Below, one piece after another: positions 50,260-59,134 of a DNA stretch of 64,000 nucleotides (the stretch's first letter is position 1; each line of letters opens with the position of its first letter). The notes below the pieces were generated by a model. It searched no databases. It was not told the DNA's origin and saw only the letters and a program-made list of their open reading frames with translations. The stretch spans positions 496,001 to 560,000 of the forward strand of contig NZ_BQYJ01000002.1 in the NCBI RefSeq assembly GCF_023168165.1, read 5' to 3'. The position numbers and the translations under genes are program-made. This DNA comes from Niallia sp. NCCP-28. Its GTDB lineage: Bacteria > Bacillota > Bacilli > Bacillales > Cytobacillaceae.

Positions 50260-50745
50260 CTATAATTTTTTGCTCATATTATACCAGATCATCCCTCCAT
50301 GTTCAGAGCTTGAGACACCATTGTTGCAATATCCATGCTTTTCATAAAAGGAGATTAAATTCTCTGTGCATGTCAGTGTGATGGTTTCCCGTTTTTTTGC
50401 AGCTGCTTCTTTTTCAAGATGCTGAAGCAAGCTTGCTGCGATTCCTCTTTTTTGATGATGGGGATCTACGGCTAATCCCAAAATGCTTTGATGGCAGCCA
50501 GCTGCTGGGTTTTCTTGAATATTCGTAAATAAATCATCTGTAATAAATTTTGTTTTTATAACCGGTCCATTAATGAGGCCTGCTATTATACCATCCTCCT
50601 CGGCTACGAAATAACTATCCGGAATTAACCGAATGCGTTTTTCTGTGGACTCCTTCGTTGCAGCTTCTTCTTTTGAAAAACAAAGATGTTCAATTTTTAC
50701 AACAGCAGATAAATCGTTTATGGTTGCATTGCGTATTTTTAGCAT
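50260..50745 (-). CDS. GNAT-family N-acetyltransferase
   Basis: A 161-residue acetyltransferase. Acetyl-CoA is bound by the loop LGLAVDPHHQKRGIAASLLQHL (about 90-111), the classical (Q/R)xxGx(G/A) motif. The N-terminus LKIRNATINDLSAVVKIEHLCF and C-terminal ENLISFYEKHGY are usual. Substrate unknown: amine groups of a small molecule, antibiotic or protein. GGAGGAAT precedes the ATG on the minus strand. It is unrelated to its sugar-gene neighbours. Confidence 0.87.
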   Translation of the reverse strand: MLKIRNATINDLSAVVKIEHLCFSKEEAATKESTEKRIRLIPDSYFVAEEDGIIAGLINGPVIKTKFITDDLFTNIQENPAAGCHQSILGLAVDPHHQKRGIAASLLQHLEKEAAAKKRETITLTCTENLISFYEKHGYCNNGVSSSEHGGMIWYNMSKKL

Positions 50746-51032
50746 ATTGATTATTCCTCCATTTAGAAAAGGGTATCTAAAGATTAATAGATAATCTAAG
50801 AGTGATATGTATCTAGTATTTCATAAATATTGCCTATATAAAATATATGGACAGATAATACCTATGAAGATTATTAGTTGTTTTAAGCGGTTATGCCACT
50901 ACAATAAAGCAGTTTTAATTTAGCCTACATTAATAGGGACATAAAATTCAGCTTAAAATTGTAATTGTGTATCCGTTTTCAAGTTGATAAGATAAGGTCA
51001 TAGAAAGGATAGAAATGAGGTGAATACAGTTT

Positions 51033-52532
51033 TTGAATGAGCGCCAATATAAAATCGTCGAAATGCTGCAGAAAAAGAGGCGTTATGTGACCGCTTCTGA
51101 ATTGGCTGAAAAGCTGTCTGTTTCGAAAAAAACAATTTACCGAGACATCCAAGAGATAATAGAAACCAACCCTGCTGAGTATAAAATCAGAAAAAAAGAA
51201 AACTTTGGATATCTCCTTGAATTTTATGAGGAAAGTAGGTGGAATGAGTCCCAATTTGATCATCCAGAAGAACGACGGCTAAATTTATTATTATTTCTCC
51301 TTTCTATTGCACCAAATAAAACATCCATCCAGAAAATAGCAGATAGATACTTCGTTAGTCAAAGCTCTATTATAAATGATTTTAAGCATATAGAAAAAAA
51401 AATCAGCCCATTCAGCTTGCATTTATCGAGGAAAAATGATGGCACATTTATAGAAGGAGATCAGCTTGCCATCTATCGGCTAATGTCTGTCATTATTGAA
51501 AGCTATTTGACACAAACAGGAGATCCTTTCAGCCAATATGATATACCTGATTCCATTAAGGATATTAGAGTGATAAATGCAAAATTAAGTGAAATAAAAG
51601 AACTTTTGCATCATATCCAAGTGGAACATGATTTGCTTTTGGACCAGCCATACTATTTAACTTTATTCTGTTCGCTCCTTTCTATTATAGAAAAGCATAC
51701 GAACAATATTCAGCATGTGCCAAAAGAGGAAAAGATATATGAAGAAATAAATGAAAACTCCGCTATTTATCCAATGACGAAAAATTTGGTTGAAAGCTTA
51801 GAATTGCGTTACTCCATTTCATTAAAGAAAACAGAAATTTATCATCTATATTATATTTTAAAAGCCTATAAACTTAATTCTCGATTTTTGCTTAATCAGG
51901 ATACAGAAAAAATCATGAATAAGCAAGTCAAGATGCTGGCAGCGCAGTTAATTCAAAAAGTAGCAAAAAAAAGCGGCTATCAGTTTATAGAAGATAAAGA
52001 ATTAACAGAGCAATTGACGCTGCACCTTCACTCCATGGTTTATCGATTAAACCATCAAATCTATATTATTAATCCTATCATAAAATCAATCAAATCTAAT
52101 TTTGCCAATATATTTAATCTAGTAAAATATTGCACGGAAGAATTAAATAAAGAAGGAATCTATGATGAGTTTGTAACAGAGGAAGAAATCGGTTATATCA
52201 CATTGTATTTTCAAATTTCCTTTGATGAAAGATTTGCGAATAAAATCCCTATATTAATTGAGTGTACAAGCGGAATAGGGACATCTCACTTATTAAGCGA
52301 AAAAATCAAAAAGAACTTTCCGAATATTCTTATAAGGAAAATTATTGCACAACAGCGAATTAAAAAAAGCGACTATGATGAAGTCGAACTTGTTATATCA
52401 ACAGTCAAAAAGCACAGCATTATCGATAAACCGACTATTCTTGTCAGTCCTATTTTAAATGAAGAAGACAAGTATAAGATTAATCAATTTATAAAAAATT
52501 ACTACCAACAACAGGTGATTATATCAGAATAA
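51033..52532 (+). CDS. PRD-domain transcriptional regulator without an EIIA domain
   Basis: A 499-residue activator of the MtlR/BglG-type group. HTH: TASELAEKLSVSKKTIYRDIQEI (about 20-42); a second HTH at about 100-120 (SIQKIADRYFVSQSSIIND). Two PRD-like regions follow, and the C-terminus is EIIB-like: IPILIECTSGIGTSHLLSEKIKKNFP with Cys at about 411. The EIIA domain normally fused in this family is absent, and a separate EIIA gene follows. It starts at TTG 51033, with GAGGTG 10 bases upstream. It likely activates the fructose-type PTS genes downstream. Confidence 0.87.
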   Translation: MNERQYKIVEMLQKKRRYVTASELAEKLSVSKKTIYRDIQEIIETNPAEYKIRKKENFGYLLEFYEESRWNESQFDHPEERRLNLLLFLLSIAPNKTSIQKIADRYFVSQSSIINDFKHIEKKISPFSLHLSRKNDGTFIEGDQLAIYRLMSVIIESYLTQTGDPFSQYDIPDSIKDIRVINAKLSEIKELLHHIQVEHDLLLDQPYYLTLFCSLLSIIEKHTNNIQHVPKEEKIYEEINENSAIYPMTKNLVESLELRYSISLKKTEIYHLYYILKAYKLNSRFLLNQDTEKIMNKQVKMLAAQLIQKVAKKSGYQFIEDKELTEQLTLHLHSMVYRLNHQIYIINPIIKSIKSNFANIFNLVKYCTEELNKEGIYDEFVTEEEIGYITLYFQISFDERFANKIPILIECTSGIGTSHLLSEKIKKNFPNILIRKIIAQQRIKKSDYDEVELVISTVKKHSIIDKPTILVSPILNEEDKYKINQFIKNYYQQQVIISE

Positions 52533-52560
52533 TGATTAGGAAAGGCAGGGAGATTCTAAG

Positions 52561-53037
52561 ATGGAGGCTAAAATGGAGGAATTAGATTTCAGTAAAGTAG
52601 TGACAGAGGACCTTATTCAATTGGATATGCTTGCTGCAACAAAAATGGAAGTCATTGAGGAATTGACCCATCTTTTATTTGTAAACGGTTGCATAGAGGA
52701 TGAAGACACATTTGTTAAGGATGTAATGTATCGAGAAAATGAAGGGGTTACTGGATTAGAGAAAGGAATAGCTATTCCTCATGGGAAATCAGATGCTGTT
52801 CTAAAAACATCTATTGCAATTGGCAGAACAAAAAAACCGGTAGAATGGGAATCCATGGATGGCAATCCCATTAATATTATCATATTGTTTGCCGTAAAAA
52901 ATGCTGATAAAACGACAACACATATTAAACTGCTTCAGAAAGTTGCGGTTTTACTCGCAGATGAAGAGACAATTGAACAGTTCCAAACACTTCAAACAAA
53001 AAAAGATTTTTTGCAGCTTTTATCCAAAAATAATTAG
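52561..53037 (+). CDS. PTS fructose-family EIIA
   Basis: A 158-residue EIIA. The active His74 lies in GIAIPHGKSDAV, and the conserved NxxxxMxREN-like loop precedes it. It takes phosphate from HPr and gives it to the EIIB at 53053. It may also supply phosphate to the regulator, which lacks its own EIIA domain. GCAGGGAG precedes ATG 52561, with ATG 52573 as an alternative. Confidence 0.93.
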   Translation: MEAKMEELDFSKVVTEDLIQLDMLAATKMEVIEELTHLLFVNGCIEDEDTFVKDVMYRENEGVTGLEKGIAIPHGKSDAVLKTSIAIGRTKKPVEWESMDGNPINIIILFAVKNADKTTTHIKLLQKVAVLLADEETIEQFQTLQTKKDFLQLLSKNN

Positions 53038-53052
53038 CAGGGGGAATCAAGG

Positions 53053-53364
53053 ATGAATATTGTAGGAATATCTGCTTGTACTTCTGGCATCGCCCATACG
53101 TATATTGCAAAGGAAAAACTAATTAAAGCAGGGCAAGAGTTTGGGCATAAAGTACGCATTGAAACACAAGGAACCATCGGCACAGAGGATGAATTAACAA
53201 AAGAAGAAATTATGGAAGCTGATTTAGTTATTATCGCTGCTGATATAAAAATTAGCGGAAAAGAACGTTTTAAAGGCAAAAAAATAGTGGAAATCCCAAC
53301 CAATATTGCCATAAAGGCACCAAAGCAATTATACAAAAAGATTGAAGATGAGTTAAATAAATAA
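53053..53364 (+). CDS. PTS fructose-family EIIB
   Basis: A 103-residue EIIB with the phosphorylated Cys9 in VGISACTSGIAHTYIAKEKL, the fructose-type P-loop. It is separated from EIIA by 15 bases and followed 19 bases later by EIIC. It phosphorylates the incoming sugar, usually on C1 or C6 of a ketose or polyol. Encoded as a free subunit rather than fused as in FruA. Confidence 0.94.
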   Translation: MNIVGISACTSGIAHTYIAKEKLIKAGQEFGHKVRIETQGTIGTEDELTKEEIMEADLVIIAADIKISGKERFKGKKIVEIPTNIAIKAPKQLYKKIEDELNK

Positions 53365-53383
53365 CAAGAAGGAGGGCTATGAT

Positions 53384-54469
53384 ATGTTAAAAAAACTTCA
53401 AATTAAGAAGCATGCTTTAACTGCTATATCCTTTATGCTGCCACTTGTTGTTGCTTCAGGACTTTTAATTGCGATTGGAAATTTAACTGGTGGAACGGTA
53501 ATTGAAAATTATAAGGAAGCATATTCGATACCATCCGCACTTGTCTCTTTAGGTGTTTTGGGAATGGGCTTATTAGCTCCTGTTATTGCAGGCGCCATTG
53601 CCTATTCCATTGCAGATCGGCCGGGGATTGCACCAGGTTTATTGATGGGGTTGATTGCAAATGCAATTGGAGCCGGATTTTTAGGCGGTATGTTGGGTGG
53701 ATTTATTGTCGGCTATTTTGTTTTATTCCTTAAGAACCGTTTAAAAGTGCCTAGATGGGCAGAAGGCTTAATGCCGATGATGATTATTCCATTAATATCG
53801 AGTGTTGTTATCGGATTATTGATGTTTTTTGTACTAGGAGTGCCAATTGTATGGGCAACAGATGGATTAACTTCCTTTTTAACAAGTATGCAAGGTTCGA
53901 TGAGATTTGTTTTTGGGGCAATTTTGGGAGGAATGGCAGCATTTGATTTTGGTGGACCGGTAAATAAAGTAGCTTCCCTGTTTGCAGATGGCCTTCTTTT
54001 GGAGGGCATTTACGAGCCTGAGGCAGTAAAAATTTTGGCTTCCATGGTTCCTCCATTTGGTGTAGCCATTTCATGGGTGCTTTCAAAAATGTTACGCAAA
54101 AAAAGGTATACGAAATCGGAAGAAGACAATATTAAAATCGCTTTTCCGATGGGGGTTTGTATGATTACAGAAGGTGTTATTCCAATAGCTGCTGTTGATA
54201 TTGTAAGAGTAGTTGCTTCCTGTACAATTGGTGCAGCAATTGGCGGAGGTTTTTCGATGATGTGGGGAGTAGGTTCACCTGTTCCATCAGGCGGCATGTT
54301 TATCGTACCAGCAATGAATCACCCGCTGCTTTTCTGTTTGGCTTTATTGATTGGCTCGCTGATTACAGGAATCATGCTGTTTTTATGGAAAAAAGAGCCT
54401 GTAGAAAAAATTATAGAGGATGCTCCTGAGGAAGAAATGGATTTATCTAATATCAAAATCAATTTTTAA
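53384..54469 (+). CDS. PTS fructose-family EIIC permease
   Basis: A 361-residue membrane protein with about nine segments. Conserved are FMLPLVVASGLLIAIG, AYSIADRPGIAPGLLMGL, GFLGGMLGGFIVGY, AAFDFGGPVNKVA and MITEGVIPIAA, the last with the conserved EG(V/A)IP sugar site. It forms the channel for the fructose-type system. AAGGAGGG precedes the ATG. The GPVNK and EG(V)IP motifs are intact, so it looks functional. Confidence 0.94.
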   Translation: MLKKLQIKKHALTAISFMLPLVVASGLLIAIGNLTGGTVIENYKEAYSIPSALVSLGVLGMGLLAPVIAGAIAYSIADRPGIAPGLLMGLIANAIGAGFLGGMLGGFIVGYFVLFLKNRLKVPRWAEGLMPMMIIPLISSVVIGLLMFFVLGVPIVWATDGLTSFLTSMQGSMRFVFGAILGGMAAFDFGGPVNKVASLFADGLLLEGIYEPEAVKILASMVPPFGVAISWVLSKMLRKKRYTKSEEDNIKIAFPMGVCMITEGVIPIAAVDIVRVVASCTIGAAIGGGFSMMWGVGSPVPSGGMFIVPAMNHPLLFCLALLIGSLITGIMLFLWKKEPVEKIIEDAPEEEMDLSNIKINF

Positions 54470-54490
54470 AAAGGTAGGTGAAGATGATCA

Positions 54491-55345
54491 ATGTATGTTT
54501 CGATGAAAGGAATGCTAGAGCGTGCAAATAAAGGAAGATATGCAGTCATGGCAATTAATTGTTTTAACTTAGAGACGGCTAAGGCAGTAATTGATGGGGC
54601 TCAAGCTTTAAGAGCGCCCATTATTATTGACTTGCTGCAAGACCATTTAATGGATCACTTAGGAAGCAAGCTTCTCACCCAGCCAATTATAGAAATGGCA
54701 AATGCTGCAAGCGTGGAGATTGCAATTAATTTGGATCATGGCCAGGATATAGGCTTTGTGAAAAGATGTTTAAGAGATGGATTTTCCAGTGTTATGATGG
54801 ATGCTTCTTCTTATCCAATTGAGAAAAATATAGAGATTACTCGCAATATGGTCGAATTTGCCCAGACCTATGATGCGAGTGTAGAGGGAGAGGTTGGTAA
54901 TATTGGATCGATCTCCAATAATCATATGACAGGAGATGATATGTATACAAATCCAGATTTAGCGATTGAATTTGCGAAGAAAACAGGAGTAGATGCCCTC
55001 GCCATTTCTTACGGCTCCAGTCATGGAGATTATCCCGATGGTTATGTTCCTGAATTTCGTTTTGATATTGTGAAAAAAATAAAAGAGGCTACCAATATTC
55101 CACTCGTTCTCCATGGAGGATCAGGATGCGGAGAGGAAAATATCAGAAAATCCATTGAGTTTGGAATCAATAAAATTAATGTTGGTTCAGACTTTATGAA
55201 TGCCCAAATGCAAAGCATAAAAGACAACTTAAGCCATGATCCATCAATCAGTTATCCCCAATTAATACATGAAACGATAGCGGCAGGAAGCGAATTGGTA
55301 AAATATTATATTCAGCTTTCCCAATCTGAAGGGAAATCACTATAA
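54491..55345 (+). CDS. Class II ketose-bisphosphate aldolase family protein (1)
   Basis: A 284-residue aldolase of the FBA/GatY/KbaY/IolJ class II type. The catalytic Asp82 and zinc ligand His83 lie in NLDHGQD, the second and third histidines are His178 (SYGSSHGDYPDG) and His208 (VLHGGSG), and Glu133-containing VEGEVGNIG is typical. It splits a ketose bisphosphate into dihydroxyacetone phosphate and an aldehyde. It lies 21 bases after EIIC and is followed by a second aldolase that is clearly different in sequence. Substrate unknown. Confidence 0.9.
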   Translation: MYVSMKGMLERANKGRYAVMAINCFNLETAKAVIDGAQALRAPIIIDLLQDHLMDHLGSKLLTQPIIEMANAASVEIAINLDHGQDIGFVKRCLRDGFSSVMMDASSYPIEKNIEITRNMVEFAQTYDASVEGEVGNIGSISNNHMTGDDMYTNPDLAIEFAKKTGVDALAISYGSSHGDYPDGYVPEFRFDIVKKIKEATNIPLVLHGGSGCGEENIRKSIEFGINKINVGSDFMNAQMQSIKDNLSHDPSISYPQLIHETIAAGSELVKYYIQLSQSEGKSL

Positions 55346-55360
55346 AAGGAGATTGATAGT

Positions 55361-56260
55361 ATGTTATTAAATATGAAGCAATTATTAGATGTAGCAAAAG
55401 AGTATAAGTTTGCAGTAGGAGCTTTTAATGTAGCAGACAGCAATTTTCTTAGAGTAGTAGTGGAAGAAGCAGAGAAAAACAACTCCCCAGCCATTATAGC
55501 TGTTCATCCGACGGAATTAGATTTTACAAAGGATGATTTCTTCTCATATGTGTTAACTAGAATCAAAAATAGCCATGTTCCCTTTGTGCTACATTTGGAT
55601 CATGGAGGCAATGTAGCGGATATTATGCGGGCAATTCATGTAGGCTTCAGCTCTGTCATGATTGATGGATCCTTGCTTCCTTTGGAAGAAAATATTAAAC
55701 TGACAAAACAAATAGTCGATATCAGTCATCCATTAGGGGTATCTGTTGAAGGAGAATTGGGAACAATCGGAAACACTGGAACATCAGTAGAAGGAGGAGT
55801 TTCAGAGGTTATTTATACAAGACCAGAGGATGCAAAGGAATTTGTAGACAGAACGGGTGTGGACACATTGGCGGTCGCAATCGGCACGTGTCATGGCATC
55901 TATCCAAAAGATATGAAACCTGAACTGCGAATGGATATCTTAAAGGTCATTAAACAAAATGTAGATATTCCCCTTGTTTTGCATGGAGGATCGGCTAATC
56001 CAGATGAAGAAATTGCTGAGGCAGTGCAAATTGGCATTCAAAAGGTAAATATCTCGTCCGACTATAAATTCGCCTTTTATAAGAAATGCAGGGAAATTCT
56101 GGCTGCCACAGAATTATGGGATCCAAACGCTATCTATCCAGAATGTATTGATGCGGCAAAAGAAGTGGTAAGGTACAAGATGAATTTGTTTAACTCTATT
56201 GATAAAGCAGATATCTATAGAGAAAAGAAAATTACAGCATGGAGAAGTGAACTTCTATAA
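55361..56260 (+). CDS. Class II ketose-bisphosphate aldolase family protein (2)
   Basis: A 299-residue class II aldolase. Asp80/His81 in LHLDHGG, His178 in IGTCHGIYP and His208 in VLHGGSA form the metal and catalytic site; VEGELGTIGNTG (about 129-140) is conserved. It resembles aldolase 1 over the whole length but has different surrounding loops, so the two probably act on different stereoisomers or form a mixed complex. AAAGGAGAT precedes the ATG, 15 bases after aldolase 1. Last gene of the operon. No sugar-phosphate kinase is encoded here. Confidence 0.9.
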   Translation: MLLNMKQLLDVAKEYKFAVGAFNVADSNFLRVVVEEAEKNNSPAIIAVHPTELDFTKDDFFSYVLTRIKNSHVPFVLHLDHGGNVADIMRAIHVGFSSVMIDGSLLPLEENIKLTKQIVDISHPLGVSVEGELGTIGNTGTSVEGGVSEVIYTRPEDAKEFVDRTGVDTLAVAIGTCHGIYPKDMKPELRMDILKVIKQNVDIPLVLHGGSANPDEEIAEAVQIGIQKVNISSDYKFAFYKKCREILAATELWDPNAIYPECIDAAKEVVRYKMNLFNSIDKADIYREKKITAWRSELL

Positions 56261-56290
56261 AATTATTGACTATAACCTTATTACTAAAGG

Positions 56291-56326
56291 AACCCTATTG
56301 TGAATGATGTCACAATAGGGTTTTTT
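56291..56326 (+). terminator. Terminator of the PTS/aldolase operon
   Basis: AACCCTATTGTG pairs perfectly with CACAATAGGGTT around AATGATGT, followed by six T. Confidence 0.88.
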
Positions 56327-56524
56327 AGTAATAAGGAATATATGATTATATCATTATTGCTATTTTTCTTTTACATGCTATATTCTTATGGAAACGCATA
56401 AATAGAGAGGAATACATAAGAAAAGATATCCATTTTACAGGATGAGATAGTGTACTTTTTAATAAATAAATGGACTTGAAAGCACGAAGTTTTAGGTCAT
56501 TTTTATCTTAAAAGAGTTTATTCG

Positions 56525-56538
56525 TGTAAGCGCTATTA
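56525..56538 (+). promoter_or_regulatory. cre-like site before the esterase gene
   Basis: TGTAAGCGCTATTA matches the cre consensus at 13 of 14 positions, 50 bases before the start codon. The rest of 56327-56588 shows no gene. Confidence 0.5.
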
Positions 56539-56588
56539 AAAGGTAGTAGAATAAATACATAGATGAAATGAAAGGAATGTGGTTGTAT

Positions 56589-57362
56589 ATGGCATTAATT
56601 CAATGTCAATTTTTTTCTGATGTATTGCAATTGAGTACTTCTATGACTGTTATTCTTCCAGAGCAAACAAAAACACAAATTGGTTTAGAAAATAATAAAG
56701 CAGAAGGCAAACATCAAACATTATATCTTCTTCATGGTTTAAGTGATGATGAAACTATTTGGACGAGAAGAACTTCTATTGAAAGATATGTTGCACCACT
56801 TGGATTAGCGGTTGTTATGCCGAATGTTCATCGCAGTTTTTATGCAGATATGAAATATGGAAACAAATATTGGACATTTTTAACAGAAGAGCTGCCTTTT
56901 GTTGCCCGGTCTTTTTTTCCATTATCCGAAAAAAGAGAAGATAATTTTGTTGCTGGACTTTCCATGGGAGGGTATGGGGCCTTTAAGTGGGCGTTGAATA
57001 AACCAGAGCAAATCAGTGCAGCTGCAAGTTTATCAGGAGCATTGGATATTGTAAACCTTCAAGAAGAACGGAAAGAAGATCGTTTTTTTGAACCGATCTT
57101 TGGAGAGGAAAAGATTGCAGGTACATATAATGATTTAATCTATTTAATCGAAAAAATGAAGAACGTTGATGCATTGCCTAAACTTTATCAATGTTGTGGA
57201 ACCGAAGATTTCTTATATAAGGATAATTTGCGATTTAAAGAAGCATGTGAAACAACTGCATTTGATTTTACGTTTGAGGAAGGTCCTGGCTCTCATGAAT
57301 GGGGTTATTGGGATGAAAAGATAAAAGATATATTAGTTTGGCTGCCTTTGAGAAATAAGTAG
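56589..57362 (+). CDS. Esterase of the tributyrin/acetyl esterase (EstA/esterase D) type
   Basis: A 257-residue alpha/beta hydrolase. The nucleophile is in [11 protein letters not shown], the oxyanion region in [14 protein letters not shown], and the catalytic His probably in [10 protein letters not shown], with Asp in [11 protein letters not shown]. The N-terminus [25 protein letters not shown] matches the family of small EstA/FrmB-like esterases that remove acyl groups from sugars or short esters. No signal peptide, so cytosolic. ATG 56589 fits homologues; TTG 56583 has the better spacing from AAAGGA. A terminator follows. It may deacetylate imported oligosaccharides. Confidence 0.87.
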   Translation: MALIQCQFFSDVLQLSTSMTVILPEQTKTQIGLENNKAEGKHQTLYLLHGLSDDETIWTRRTSIERYVAPLGLAVVMPNVHRSFYADMKYGNKYWTFLTEELPFVARSFFPLSEKREDNFVAGLSMGGYGAFKWALNKPEQISAAASLSGALDIVNLQEERKEDRFFEPIFGEEKIAGTYNDLIYLIEKMKNVDALPKLYQCCGTEDFLYKDNLRFKEACETTAFDFTFEEGPGSHEWGYWDEKIKDILVWLPLRNK

Positions 57363-57370
57363 GTCTGAAT

Positions 57371-57418
57371 AAAATCTCCTTTGTACTATTAACTTTATGG
57401 TGCGGAGGAGATTTTTTT
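57371..57418 (+). terminator. Terminator of the esterase gene
   Basis: AAAATCTCC (57371-57379) pairs with GGAGATTTT (57407-57415) across a 27-base loop, followed by T. Confidence 0.7.
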
Positions 57419-57528
57419 CAAAAATTGTGTATTATCGTTTTTAAATGTTGTTCATTATTAATGGAGGCTGTTTTTGTAAACTTTGATGTTTTTAACAGAA
57501 AAAATGGAAGAAGTAGGTTTAAGCAGAT

Positions 57529-57632
57529 GGAATACACATAGACTTTTGTGGAAATGCGAGAAAGGCGAGACTCAAGCAGAGTATGCAAGGAGGAGGCCTT
57601 GACGCTCACCCGCGAAAAGCGAAGTGTATTCC
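57529..57632. repeat. Intergenic repeat-like element with inverted ends (R2, E2)
   Basis: GGAATACAC (57529-57537) and GTGTATTCC (57624-57632) are perfect inverted ends. The interior reads like the GC-rich element common between Bacillus genes (GGCGAGACTC..., GGAGGAGGCCTTGACGCTCACCC, CGCGAAAAGCGAAGTGTATTCC). No coding. I know of this sequence type from memory of Bacillus genomes and have not matched it. The rest of 57419-57798 shows no gene. Confidence 0.6.
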
Positions 57633-57798
57633 GTCTGGGTGTAGATGTTATGAATGGACCTAAAAATATGCATGTGGCTAATGTAATATTATAAAACTGG
57701 AAAACCCTTGTATCTTATACTATATTTAGAATAACGAAATGAATAACAATCAATTGGAATGATGGTTCAAGAAGAGAGAATGAAAGTAGGCTAAATAT

Positions 57799-58803
57799 AT
57801 GAAAACAACAATCTATCACGTGGCACAGGCAGCGGGGGTGTCCATTTCGACTGTTTCTAAAGTGATAAATGACACTGGACGTATTAGTGAGGAGACAAGA
57901 AAAAAGGTGAAAAAAGTCATGAAGGAGCTTAATTATCAGCCAAGTGTTGTGGCATCTGCTTTAACGGGAAAACAGACGAAAGTGATTGGGTTGCTGATTG
58001 CGGATATCTCCAATCCGTTTTATGCAGAGGTGGCTCGTCAAATTGAAAACAGAAGTCGGGAGCGTGGCTTTCATGTGATGATGTGCAGTACAGATAATGA
58101 AGAAGAAAAGGAAAAAAATTATTTGTCTTTGCTGACAAGGCAGCGCATTGATGGGCTTATTGTGGCATCAGCATTTCATGATACGGATGTATTAGCAAAA
58201 GTTATCCAAAATCAAAAGTATCCAGTAGTTATGATTGCTTCTGATATTCCAAAGCTTCCCATTCATTCTGTCAGAGTAGATGATTATCAAGGAAGCTATT
58301 TGGCAGCTTCCCATCTGGTGCAGCTAGGGCATAAGAGAATTGCGATAATTGCAGAGAACATTAGAAGCAATCATCAGCGAGTTACTGGATATAAAGATGT
58401 ATTGGGAGAATATGATTTGCCTTTACTGGAAGAATACATGGTGCAGACGGAAGCTACTAATGAAAAGGGATACGAAGCAGCCAAGCAGCTACTTTCCTTA
58501 GCGAATAGGCCAACTGCTATTTTTGCAGGAAATGATTTGCTCGCTACAGGTGTCATTAAAGCAGCAAAAAGTTTGAATTTAGACGTTCCAAAACAGCTTT
58601 CTGTTGTTGGATTTGACAATACTATTTTATCCACGGTGCTAACCCCTGCGTTAACTACAATTGCACAACCGATCCGAGAAATGGGATCGAAAGTAGTTGA
58701 TCTGTTGATTGAAGAAATGGAGCAGCCGAGCAAATATAAACAGCGATTATTATTTACTCCTGAGTTAATAGTGCGTGAATCAACAGCGGCATGGAATGAA
58801 TAG
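57799..58803 (+). CDS. LacI-family transcriptional regulator
   Basis: A 334-residue LacI/GalR repressor. The HTH reads TTIYHVAQAAGVSISTVSKVINDTGRISEETRKKV (2-37). The effector domain carries GLLIADISNPFYAEVARQIEN, VDDYQGSYLAASHLVQLGHKRIAII and GFDNTILSTVLTPALTTI. It probably controls the dehydrogenase and RbsBAC-type genes downstream. AAAGTAGG is a weak site before ATG 57799. A palindrome AAAGCGCTTT in the intergenic region at 58937-58946 is a candidate operator. Confidence 0.92.
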   Translation: MKTTIYHVAQAAGVSISTVSKVINDTGRISEETRKKVKKVMKELNYQPSVVASALTGKQTKVIGLLIADISNPFYAEVARQIENRSRERGFHVMMCSTDNEEEKEKNYLSLLTRQRIDGLIVASAFHDTDVLAKVIQNQKYPVVMIASDIPKLPIHSVRVDDYQGSYLAASHLVQLGHKRIAIIAENIRSNHQRVTGYKDVLGEYDLPLLEEYMVQTEATNEKGYEAAKQLLSLANRPTAIFAGNDLLATGVIKAAKSLNLDVPKQLSVVGFDNTILSTVLTPALTTIAQPIREMGSKVVDLLIEEMEQPSKYKQRLLFTPELIVRESTAAWNE

Positions 58804-58935
58804 TGAAAAACAATTCCAACACATATCCAATAGTTGATCATTGGAGTGGAGGTAAAAATCAATTATTAGAAAAAAATAAACTATTTCTTATTGCAACAAA
58901 TGAATTTATGATATAAAATGAATTTAACAACAAAA

Positions 58936-58950
58936 GAAAGCGCTTTACTA
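58936..58950. promoter_or_regulatory. Candidate LacI/CcpA operator before the dehydrogenase
   Basis: AGAAAGCGCTTTACT contains the perfect palindrome AAAGCGCTTT with central GC, about 190 bases before the dehydrogenase start. It fits a LacI-type or cre-like site only partly. No gene lies in 58804-59134. Confidence 0.4.
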
Positions 58951-59134
58951 CAGGGTTTCTAGGAGTATTGGTTAAATAATGATTATTTTTTGAGGAAGTT
59001 TTTCCTTATTTGGTATAAAAGGAGGAATTTATTTTATTCTAATGCTTTGATTATATTTTTTTGTTTTGTCCCTTGAAATTAATGGTATGGGAAAAATGAT
59101 TCAGAAGAGTAAACAACATATTAGGGGTGATTAG

